Below, one piece after another: positions 1 to 5,250 of a stretch of 5,250 nt of DNA. The stretch spans positions 1 to 5,250 of the forward strand of contig DATEMK010000391.1 in NCBI GenBank assembly GCA_035275625.1. The letters run 5' to 3'. Under the pieces are notes generated by a model that worked only from the letters and a program-made list of their open reading frames with translations, was not told the DNA's origin and did no database searches. Each line of letters opens with the position of its first letter. The stretch's first letter is position 1. Made by a program: the position numbers and the translations under genes. The DNA comes from DATEMK01 sp035275625 (GTDB lineage Bacteria > Bacteroidota > Bacteroidia > AKYH767-A > OLB10).

Positions 1-84
1 GACCAATGACCAATGACCAATGACCAATGACCAATGACCAATGACCAATGACCAATGACCAATGACCAATGACCAATGACCAGT
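1..84. repeat. GACCAAT heptanucleotide tandem array
   Basis: Eleven perfect head-to-tail copies of GACCAAT fill positions 1-77, followed by one degenerate copy (GACCAGT, 78-84). The array is cut by the left window edge, so the true copy number is unknown. Because 7 is not a multiple of 3, every plus-strand frame cycles through the same heptapeptide with a TGA stop, while the minus strand (ATTGGTC) is open in all frames. It lies downstream of the minus-strand gene ending at 137, so it is probably untranslated 3' DNA. Heptameric tandem repeats are known in other bacteria, for example the STRR repeats of cyanobacteria; kinship with those is not implied. Confidence 0.97.
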
Positions 85-126
85 GGCCAAATGCTTACTG
101 CTTACCCGGCTTCCGGCTTCTGACCT
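85..126. repeat. Phase-continuous mosaic of other heptamers
   Basis: Directly after the GACCAAT array the 7-bp register continues without a slip. GGCCAAA (85-91) is followed by TGCTTAC twice (92-98, 99-105), CCGGCTT twice (106-112, 113-119) and CTGACCT (120-126). The unit sequence changes twice but the period and phase do not. The block ends 10 bp short of the TAG stop of the T9SS-sorted protein gene. No hairpin followed by a T-run is visible, so it is not a recognisable intrinsic terminator. Confidence 0.8.
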
Positions 127-136
127 CATTCTCCGG

Positions 137-1756
137 CTACCTGATAACAGAAACTGTTCCGGCTTTCCTGCTTTTTTCTGTTTCCCCAAATTCATTGATT
201 GCAGTAAAGCTGATCGTATAAGCATAAACACCTGTCGGAGCTTTTTTCCCTTTAACCGTTCCATCCCAGCAGGTGGATGCATGATTGGTTGAAAAAACTA
301 TTTCCCCCCAGCGGTTAAAAACCATGAATTGAAAAGACTCATAGCTGTTTCCCATAGGACACAATGCATCATTCAATCCATCATCGTTGGGTGTAAATGA
401 AGAGGGAACAAAAAACTTTGGAGGGCAAACTTCTTTAATAGTTATGGAAGTATCTTTTCTGCAGCCGTTCTGGTAGTCAACTGTCACTGTGTAGGTACCG
501 GGCGCTCTTGCAATAATTTTTTCTGAAGTTTCGGATGTGGGTTCCCACAAATAGGAAATCCCTGTGCCAGCATCAAGTGTAATAAAATCATAATTGAAAG
601 CGCAGTAAACAGTGTCGTTGCCTAAATCAATCGGAGGATTCGTAAGCACATCCAGGTTAAATGTATCACTTACAGCACAGCCGCCATTATCAACATTCAC
701 AATATACTTTTCATCCTGTGCAGCATAAATGGAAGAAGTTGTTTCACCTGTTGACCATTGATAAGTTGAATTATTATTTGCCGCATTAAGAAAAACAGAA
801 TCCCTTTCGCATATAATGGTATCGTTTCTCAATGATACCACCGGAGGCGGAATGACGACTACTGTAGCTGAATCCTTATGAAAAAGCCCGTTCAAAATAT
901 AAGAAGTGTTTACCAATGGATTTACTGTAAGCGAATTGCCGGTTGAAACAGACACACCCGGATTATCCGATAAGGACCACCATACGGGCGTATTTGCATT
1001 TGCATAAAGCGTAGTGGAAGTACCGGGACAAACCAGGAGATCACCCGAGATGCTTACCTGTTCATTGATTAATTGCACCGACACATCATCAACGTAATAG
1101 AAGGCGCCATTGAACGGGCAGGAAGATGTATTCGAAATGGAAACAATCCCCGAAGAGCCGTCATCATTAAAATTGCCGATGGTGATATAATTTTCTCCTC
1201 CTGCTGCAATAATATAATCTCTTACAACAGTCCACGAGCCTGTATCAGAAATTACAGCGGATGAACTCACCTGCGGAGGAAAACCAAGATATGTGCTGCC
1301 GGATTGTATAATGGCTCCGACAGAAAGCATCATTCCCAGGGGCACCACAGCATGAGTTGAGTTAGACGATCTTCTGAACCATGTTTCAGCTTTATAAAGC
1401 TTGCCGGGTATAAGTGGTGAAGCAAGTGGTGCCTGTATGTATTCCCTGTAATTGGCAATGGAATGTTTTGCCACAATGCCCGCATAACCGTTTCCCGAAT
1501 GTGCCGCTGCATTGCCTGCATAATTATGCGGAACGCTGACACCAGCACAGGAAATAAAATCTGTTGAACAGGAGTTGAACAAATCAGGAGTTGCGCCCAG
1601 CGGATCCCAGGGCAGCGCCAGTGAAAGCTGGCTGATGCCTGAAGGACATCCGCTGGTTGTTTCAAAAGCTCCGTTAGGCACAAGATTTTGTGCCGCGCAA
1701 AGATTTGTAAAACAGACCAGGAGGATGGCTTTGGTGAGAAACCCTGTTGATCGCAT
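137..1756 (-). CDS. Secreted multidomain protein with T9SS type B sorting (CHU_C) domain
   Basis: The 539-residue product is predicted to be exported by Sec and then by the type IX secretion system to the cell surface or medium. Residues 1-22 form a signal peptide with a hydrophobic core around 9-18 and a likely cut after Ala-Ala22. Residues 23-230 are a carbohydrate-binding-like domain starting NLVPNGAFE, of a kind I recall from Bacteroidota OmpA-family and gliding-associated surface proteins. Three Ig/PKD-like segments follow at about 235-303, 307-371 and 375-443, with paired cysteines and YxWSTGET / YLWEPTSE strand motifs. Residues 448-539 match the CHU_C family: FTPNDDGLND (454-463), FNRWGEIVF (480-488), WDG (497-499), PTGVYAY (507-513) and a terminal GTVSVIR. 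No catalytic domain is visible, so adhesion, glycan binding or motility support is inference. The ATG at 1756 is chosen because a signal peptide follows at once; no Shine-Dalgarno is seen. The gene stands alone and diverges from the acetyltransferase gene. Confidence 0.93.
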   Translation of the reverse strand: MRSTGFLTKAILLVCFTNLCAAQNLVPNGAFETTSGCPSGISQLSLALPWDPLGATPDLFNSCSTDFISCAGVSVPHNYAGNAAAHSGNGYAGIVAKHSIANYREYIQAPLASPLIPGKLYKAETWFRRSSNSTHAVVPLGMMLSVGAIIQSGSTYLGFPPQVSSSAVISDTGSWTVVRDYIIAAGGENYITIGNFNDDGSSGIVSISNTSSCPFNGAFYYVDDVSVQLINEQVSISGDLLVCPGTSTTLYANANTPVWWSLSDNPGVSVSTGNSLTVNPLVNTSYILNGLFHKDSATVVVIPPPVVSLRNDTIICERDSVFLNAANNNSTYQWSTGETTSSIYAAQDEKYIVNVDNGGCAVSDTFNLDVLTNPPIDLGNDTVYCAFNYDFITLDAGTGISYLWEPTSETSEKIIARAPGTYTVTVDYQNGCRKDTSITIKEVCPPKFFVPSSFTPNDDGLNDALCPMGNSYESFQFMVFNRWGEIVFSTNHASTCWDGTVKGKKAPTGVYAYTISFTAINEFGETEKSRKAGTVSVIR

Positions 1757-1928
1757 TTTAAAAGCATACGAAATAAACAGGGTTAGGTTGCAGCGTTTTA
1801 TAAAACCAAAAAAAAATTATTTAATCCGAAATAAGTTTACAGTTTTTTGTTTTTGGAATTATTTACTTTCGTTGCCGGAAGGAAAATAAACTCCTGTTTT
1901 GTTTTGCGAAAAATTTATCCATCAATAT
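1757..1928. promoter_or_regulatory. Divergent intergenic region, presumed promoters
   Basis: These 172 bp separate the start of the minus-strand secreted-protein gene from the start of the plus-strand acetyltransferase gene, so they should hold both promoters. The DNA is AT-rich, with a 9-A run at 1808-1816 and T-rich stretches around 1843-1854. A partial match to the Bacteroidota -7 element (TAnnTTTG) is TACTTTCG at 1864-1871, facing the acetyltransferase, but I see no well-spaced -33 TTTG. No good match was found facing the secreted-protein gene. The assignment rests on gene orientation, not on a clear motif. Confidence 0.35.
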
Positions 1929-2504
1929 ATGCTCGAATTGAATTTTAATCCATTTCCGGAATTGTCAACTGAACGTTTAACGTTACGACAATTAAACAAA
2001 GATGATGAACATGATCTGTTCATACTACGGTCAGACAAAGGAACGATGCAATATATTCCAAGAACTGTGGCAAAATCAACAGAAGATGCAGCACAGTTGA
2101 TTCAGAAAATGAATGATCTGCTGAATAAAACGGAAGCCATCAATTGGGCAATGACCTTGAAGAATGATTCGAAACTCATTGGCATTATCGGGTTTTTCCG
2201 GATAGCAAAAGAACATTACAGGGCAGAGGTTGGATACATGCTGCACCCGGATTATCGTGGAAAAGGAATCATGCAGGAGGCATTAGTTAAAGTGCTTGAC
2301 TATGGGTTTAAGAGCCTGCAGTTTCATTACATTGAAGCCGTTGTGGATCCGCGGAATGTTCCCTCAGCAAAACTCTTGGAAAGAAACAGGTTTACAAAAG
2401 CAGGACATTTTAAAGAACGAGAGTTCTTTAATGGTAAATTTATTGACTCTGTTTTTTATTCGCTGTTAACCCCTGTCAGAGAAAAGAATCCTCTCCAGGA
2501 ATAA
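1929..2504 (+). CDS. GNAT family N-acetyltransferase, RimJ/RimL type
   Basis: The 191-residue cytosolic protein should transfer an acetyl group from acetyl-CoA to an amine. The opening (LSTERLTLRQLNKDDEHDLF, residues 12-31) is the standard first strand and helix of the RimJ/RimL-like (Acetyltransf_3) group. The acetyl-CoA motif A is YRGKGIMQEAL at 109-119, with R110-G111-K112-G113 as the pyrophosphate-binding loop after the strand RAEVGYML. The late motif NVPSAKLLERNRF (143-155) fits the family's usual N-x-x-S-x-x-x-L-E-x-x-x-F pattern, although the common Gly before Phe is Arg here. Length is typical. The substrate cannot be read from sequence: ribosomal protein N-termini, small amines and antibiotics are all known in the superfamily. 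The ATG at 1929 is preferred because the family fold begins soon after it; an in-frame TTG at 1899 would add ten unsupported residues. The gene is monocistronic and ends 14 bp from the end of the convergent pntB. Confidence 0.9.
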   Translation: MLELNFNPFPELSTERLTLRQLNKDDEHDLFILRSDKGTMQYIPRTVAKSTEDAAQLIQKMNDLLNKTEAINWAMTLKNDSKLIGIIGFFRIAKEHYRAEVGYMLHPDYRGKGIMQEALVKVLDYGFKSLQFHYIEAVVDPRNVPSAKLLERNRFTKAGHFKEREFFNGKFIDSVFYSLLTPVREKNPLQE

Positions 2505-2518
2505 AATCAGCTTACAGG

Positions 2519-4012
2519 TTACATGGTTTTCAGCTCTGCAATCAGGTCAAGCAGCGCTTTTTTTGCATCTCCGAAAAACATGCTTGTCTTGGGATCATAG
2601 AAAAGCAGGTTGTCAATACCCGCATACCCCGCACTCATAGAACGTTTGTTTACTATAATGTGTTTTGCTTTGTCCACTTCAAGAATGGGCATTCCGTAAA
2701 TAGGAGAGGAGGGATCTGTTTTGGCAGCGGGATTCACCACATCATTTGCACCTACAACCAAGACAACATCCGTCTGGTCAAATTCAGAATTGATGTCATC
2801 CATCTCCACTAATTTTCCATAGTCCACGTTTGATTCTGCAAGCAAAACATTCATGTGACCGGGCATTCTGCCTGCAACAGGATGGATAGCGTATTTCACT
2901 TCTACCCCCCGTTCTTCCAAAATATTTTCCAGCTCATGAATGACATGCTGCGCCTGTGCAACAGCCAAACCATAACCGGGAACAATGACTACTTTTTTTG
3001 AATAATTAAGCAGCACAGCAAGGTCAGATACATTCATATCCTTAATAGAACCTTTTGCAGATGATTCGGTGGAAGCCGCAGCGGTTTCGCCAAAGGCACC
3101 GAAGATTACATTGAAAAGCGACCGGTTCATGGCTTTGCACATGACAACGGTGAGGAGCGTTCCCGCAGAACCAACGAGTATGCCGCCTGTAAGCATCACT
3201 TTGTTGTCATACAAAAATCCACCGAATGCCGCAGCAAGGCCTGTGAACGAGTTAAGCAATGAAATCACCACCGGCATATCGGCACCGCCAATTGGAAAAA
3301 CAAACATGACACCATAAAATAAAGCTGCGGCAAAGAGGAGATAAATTAATGCGGGTACAGACATGCCTTCAAAAAACATGTACACTGCGAAAGCAAGCAC
3401 AAGTAAAAGAATAACCAGGTTGATGATATTATACTTCGGAAGGCGAATGGGCTTGCTCATTGTTCCGTTTAGCTTAAGAAAAGCAATAAGGCTTCCCGAA
3501 AAAGAAACACTGCCGATGATCAATCCTGCAAGAATAGCAATGATGCGGCCATTAACAGAAGTTTCCGCTGCAGGCAGGCTCAAAGCAATTGCAGTAGTTG
3601 GTTCAGACATTAATGCGTGAACATGATTGAACTCAATCAATGAAATCAGCGCTGCGCACGCACCGCCCATTCCGTTGAACATAGAAACAAGCTCCGGCAT
3701 TTTAGTCATCTTCACTTTTTTGGCAGTCATCCATCCGATGATCGTTCCGATAATGATGGCCAAAAAAATCAGCACGTAAATAATCGTTGAGGGTTTGTGT
3801 TCCGTGTATAATGTTATCCCGTGTGTATACACTGTTTTTTCAATATTGATAAAAATAGAAGCGATGATAGCGAGGATCATTCCGCCCGCTGCAAAAAGGT
3901 TTCCGGCTCTTGCAGTTTTCGGATGGCTCATCTTTTTCAGCCCGATAATAAAAGTTGCCGAGGCAATGATATAGCTGATAGTTCGTATATGGTAAAGGCT
4001 TTCGTTAGTCAT
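2519..4012 (-). CDS. pntB: NAD(P)+ transhydrogenase subunit beta
   Basis: This is the inner-membrane beta subunit of proton-translocating transhydrogenase, which carries NADP(H) and drives NADH + NADP+ to NAD+ + NADPH using proton entry. At 497 residues it is somewhat longer than the roughly 460 of E. coli PntB. Residues 1-295 hold about nine hydrophobic helices (domain II). Conserved sites there include MPELV (105-109), the IGGADMPVV segment (241-249, with Asp245 matching the essential E. coli Asp213) and the CKAMNRS end (292-298). A Ser/Ala-rich linker (about 308-325) leads to domain III, which has the GYGLAVAQAQH nucleotide motif (346-356), HPVAGRMPGHMNVLL (377-391), GANDVVNPAA (421-430) and the KRSM loop (456-459) near the NADP 2'-phosphate. 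Asn113 stands where E. coli has the proton-channel histidine His91. The gene is last in the operon, 83 bp after pntA2, and its ATG at 4012 has no Shine-Dalgarno. Its 3' end faces the acetyltransferase gene. Confidence 0.97.
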   Translation of the reverse strand: MTNESLYHIRTISYIIASATFIIGLKKMSHPKTARAGNLFAAGGMILAIIASIFINIEKTVYTHGITLYTEHKPSTIIYVLIFLAIIIGTIIGWMTAKKVKMTKMPELVSMFNGMGGACAALISLIEFNHVHALMSEPTTAIALSLPAAETSVNGRIIAILAGLIIGSVSFSGSLIAFLKLNGTMSKPIRLPKYNIINLVILLLVLAFAVYMFFEGMSVPALIYLLFAAALFYGVMFVFPIGGADMPVVISLLNSFTGLAAAFGGFLYDNKVMLTGGILVGSAGTLLTVVMCKAMNRSLFNVIFGAFGETAAASTESSAKGSIKDMNVSDLAVLLNYSKKVVIVPGYGLAVAQAQHVIHELENILEERGVEVKYAIHPVAGRMPGHMNVLLAESNVDYGKLVEMDDINSEFDQTDVVLVVGANDVVNPAAKTDPSSPIYGMPILEVDKAKHIIVNKRSMSAGYAGIDNLLFYDPKTSMFFGDAKKALLDLIAELKTM

Positions 4013-4019
4013 TAAAAGA

Positions 4020-4061
4020 GTTTATGGTTTAGGTTTAGAATTTAGAAGTGGGAACAATTCG
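4020..4061. repeat. Degenerate 7-bp-periodic repeat upstream of pntB
   Basis: Read on the plus strand, the spacer falls into consecutive heptamers: GTTTATG, GTTTAGG, TTTAGAA, TTTAGAA, GTGGGAA and CAATTCG. The first two differ by one base, and the next two are identical. The block begins 8 bp upstream of the pntB start codon, so it occupies the ribosome-binding region of that gene or the pntA2-pntB spacer RNA. The unit differs from that at 1-84; only the period is shared. The repeat is short and degenerate, so chance is not excluded. Confidence 0.5.
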
Positions 4062-4064
4062 TAA

Positions 4065-4088
4065 ATTCGTCCGCCTCAGGCGGATTCG
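4065..4088. repeat. GC-rich palindrome flanked by ATTCG direct repeats
   Basis: TCCGCCT (4070-4076) and AGGCGGA (4078-4084) are perfect inverted repeats around a single C at 4077, in an otherwise AT-rich spacer. ATTCG occurs on each side (4065-4069 and 4084-4088), resembling a 5-bp target duplication. In the pnt transcript the palindrome would form a short strong hairpin between pntA2 and pntB. There is no following U-run, so it is unlikely to be an intrinsic terminator; a mobile palindrome of the REP type or an mRNA-processing or stability hairpin is more plausible. It lies 8 bp past the pntA2 stop codon. Confidence 0.75.
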
Positions 4089-4095
4089 TTGATAA

Positions 4096-4401
4096 TTATT
4101 TTTTCTTAAACATTTCCAGCATGCGGTCAGTCACTACAAAACCGCCTACTACATTTAATGTTCCAAGAACTACGGCAAGAAAGCCAAGTACAAGTCCGGG
4201 ATAATTAGCCGGGTCCATGTTAAGCATCACGATGATGGCGCCCACAATTACCACTCCATGTATGGCATTGGCGCCACTCATTAAAGGTGTGTGCAATACA
4301 GTAGGTACCCCGCCAATCACCTCTATCCCCACAAAAATTGAAAGGATTACAAAGAATATTATTTCCTGGTGATTGCCAATGAAACTGAGAATGTTTTCCA
4401 T
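4096..4401 (-). CDS. pntA2: NAD(P)+ transhydrogenase subunit alpha 2 (membrane part)
   Basis: This 101-residue protein equals the membrane-embedded C-terminal part of E. coli PntA, made here as a separate subunit. Three hydrophobic helices are visible at about 12-31, 46-60 and 68-90. Family signatures are VPTVLHTPLMSGANAIHG (32-49) and GGFVVTDRMLEMF (86-98), with a basic KKK end. It joins PntB to build the proton-conducting domain II. His48, in the NAIHG segment inside the second helix, corresponds to the position where the Thermus thermophilus alpha-2 subunit carries a membrane histidine, as I recall it; in the E. coli fused subunit that place is not His. The gene follows pntA1 by 146 bp and precedes pntB by 83 bp on the same strand, both spacers being repeat-bearing. 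The ATG at 4401 is the only one giving the full first helix; no Shine-Dalgarno is seen. It may carry the symbol pntAB in some annotations. Confidence 0.95.
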   Translation of the reverse strand: MENILSFIGNHQEIIFFVILSIFVGIEVIGGVPTVLHTPLMSGANAIHGVVIVGAIIVMLNMDPANYPGLVLGFLAVVLGTLNVVGGFVVTDRMLEMFKKK

Positions 4402-4445
4402 GATTTTATAGTTAGATTTTTTTTATTTAAGGTTGTTTTTGTAGC

Positions 4446-4463
4446 CACGAATTACACGAATTA
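4446..4463. repeat. Doubled 9-mer CACGAATTA in the pntA1-pntA2 spacer
   Basis: Two perfect adjacent copies of CACGAATTA (4446-4454 and 4455-4463) are followed by a partial match (ACACTAA). From memory, short arrays of this CACGAATT type occur in intergenic DNA of many Bacteroidota, but I could not search for it here. It has no visible promoter or terminator character. Confidence 0.6.
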
Positions 4464-4498
4464 ACACTAAATACGGGGATAATTGGGAAAGTATTTCA

Positions 4499-4540
4499 GA
4501 TTTTGAAAATTGGTAATTGGTCATTGAAAATTGGAATGCA
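4499..4540. repeat. Degenerate heptamer array related to the 1-84 array
   Basis: Consecutive heptamers on the plus strand are GATTTTG, AAAATTG, GTAATTG, GTCATTG, AAAATTG and GAATGCA. The middle four share ATTG, and GTCATTG is a rotation of ATTGGTC, the reverse complement of the GACCAAT unit at 1-84. The block ends 7 bp short of the pntA1 stop codon, mirroring the position of the first array just downstream of its gene. Its orientation relative to the neighbouring gene is opposite to that of the first array. Confidence 0.6.
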
Positions 4541-4547
4541 GAATTAA

Positions 4548-5250
4548 TTAAATTGTTACTACTTTAGCTACAGAGGGATGTACTACAGTTCCTTTATGAA
4601 CAATAAGGCTTCCTTTAGTGATTTCCTCCTCCATTTCCCATTTGAATCCGTCTTTTGTGGCGAGATGGGTTAAGAAAGCAAAAAGATTTTTTGCAAATAA
4701 TTCGCTTGCCACAGAGGGCAACAGGCTGGTAATATTTTCTTCGCCAATTATGGAAACACCATTTTTCTGAACTGTTTTATTCAATTCGCTTCCGGCAACA
4801 TTACCGCCTTGCCCCACTGCCATATCAACAATCACTGAACCGAATTTCATGCTTTTAACCATTTCATCGGTAACCAGCAATGGCGCTTTCTTCCCGGGAA
4901 TTAATGCCGTGGTAATTACAATGTCAGCTTCTTTAATGTGTTTGGAAACAAGTTCCTGCTGCTTCTTTAAAAATTCTTCTGAAACCCCTTTCACATATCC
5001 GCCTTCTATTTGCAGGCTCTCATCGGTTTTTACTTCAATAAATTTTCCTCCGAGCGATTCCACCTGTTCTTTTGTTTCGGGGCGAATGTCGGACACTTCC
5101 ACAATTGCACCCAGTCTTTTTGCTGTGGCAATTGCCTGCAGCCCGGCTACACCGGCTCCGAAAATAACCACCTTCGCAGGACGGATAGTTCCGGCTGCGG
5201 TAGTCATCATTGGAAATATTTTTCCGAATGCGTTGGCAGCCATCAGCACT
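4548..5250 (-). CDS. pntA1: NAD(P)+ transhydrogenase subunit alpha 1, NAD(H)-binding domain (5' end missing)
   Basis: The gene runs off the right edge. The 233 complete codons seen (first at 5249) are the C-terminal part of a protein of about 370-380 residues in this family, so roughly 130-150 N-terminal residues lie outside. The first visible codon is GTG, but it is internal: the sequence LMAANAFGKIF aligns with the middle of domain I in E. coli PntA. The Rossmann fold shows GAGVAG (fragment residues 31-36) and the acidic end of the second strand in EVSDIRPE (51-58), which binds the NAD ribose. TTALIPGKKAPLL and a GQGGN loop follow, as in alanine dehydrogenase/PntA proteins. The protein stops at the natural end of domain I, with no membrane helices, showing that this is the split-alpha type. 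It sits on the cytosolic face and delivers the NADH hydride to domain III of PntB. It is the first gene of the pnt cluster visible here. Confidence 0.95.
   Translation of the reverse strand, partial: VLMAANAFGKIFPMMTTAAGTIRPAKVVIFGAGVAGLQAIATAKRLGAIVEVSDIRPETKEQVESLGGKFIEVKTDESLQIEGGYVKGVSEEFLKKQQELVSKHIKEADIVITTALIPGKKAPLLVTDEMVKSMKFGSVIVDMAVGQGGNVAGSELNKTVQKNGVSIIGEENITSLLPSVASELFAKNLFAFLTHLATKDGFKWEMEEEITKGSLIVHKGTVVHPSVAKVVTI

Noticed and set aside
1..84. The heptamer array as a CRISPR or as a coding repeat
   Set aside because: Units are 7 bp with no spacers, so it is not a CRISPR. The minus strand is open in all frames, but the upstream gene already ends at 137 and no start or conserved protein covers the array.
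1690..1756. Lipoprotein signal in the secreted protein
   Set aside because: The only cysteine near the end of the signal peptide (Cys20) is preceded by T-N-L, which does not fit a lipobox; an ordinary Sec signal with an Ala-Ala cut fits better.
1330..1767. A 145-residue open frame on the minus strand inside the secreted-protein gene
   Set aside because: It is an alternative frame of the well-supported gene and shows no domain or family features.
1861..1871. Definite Bacteroidota promoter for the acetyltransferase
   Set aside because: TACTTTCG misses the -7 consensus by one base, and the nearest TTTG elements (1846-1849, 1852-1855) are too close for a normal -33 spacing.
1899..1928. TTG at 1899 as the start of the acetyltransferase
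   Set aside because: It adds ten residues with no family similarity and has no ribosome-binding site; the ATG at 1929 fits the GNAT N-terminus better.
2485..2520. Bidirectional terminator between the acetyltransferase gene and pntB
   Set aside because: Only a 4-bp TCCT/AGGA stem is visible, inside the coding end, with no T-run on either strand.
5247..5249. GTG at the right edge as the true start of pntA1
   Set aside because: Alignment with known PntA places this codon in the middle of domain I; the real start lies beyond the window.

Overview
The window looks like chromosomal DNA from a member of the Bacteroidota. The strongest evidence is the protein encoded at 137-1756 (minus). It has a signal peptide, Ig-like repeats and the CHU_C / gliding-motility C-terminal domain that directs export through the type IX secretion system (T9SS), which is essentially confined to this phylum. 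Start codons lack clear Shine-Dalgarno sequences and the intergenic DNA is AT-rich, which also fits. I cannot place it to genus.

Layout from left to right: (1) 1-126 is a heptanucleotide repeat array: eleven perfect GACCAAT copies, a degenerate twelfth, then two other doubled heptamers that keep the same 7-bp phase. (2) 137-1756, minus: the secreted, T9SS-sorted multidomain protein. (3) 1757-1928: a divergent AT-rich intergenic region. (4) 1929-2504, plus: a RimJ/RimL-type GNAT N-acetyltransferase. (5) 2519-5250, minus: a three-gene proton-translocating NAD(P)+ transhydrogenase operon of the split-alpha type, transcribed pntA1 (cut by the right edge), pntA2, pntB. The GNAT gene and pntB converge with a 14-bp gap.

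The transhydrogenase subunits form one inner-membrane machine. PntA1 is the NAD(H)-binding domain I. PntA2 supplies the first part of the membrane domain. PntB supplies the rest of the membrane domain plus the NADP(H)-binding domain III. Together they couple proton entry to hydride transfer from NADH to NADP+. The membrane histidine that E. coli carries in PntB is Asn here, and a histidine is present in PntA2 instead, resembling the Thermus-type arrangement.

The most unusual part of the window is its intergenic DNA. Three separate spacers (1-126, 4020-4061, 4499-4540) show a 7-bp period with different unit sequences. Each lies within about 10 bp of a minus-strand stop or start codon, and two of them share the ATTGGTC-type unit in opposite orientation. 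The transhydrogenase spacers also hold a perfect GC-rich palindrome flanked by 5-bp direct repeats and a doubled 9-mer. No CRISPR array, RNA gene, complete insertion sequence or defence system was found.
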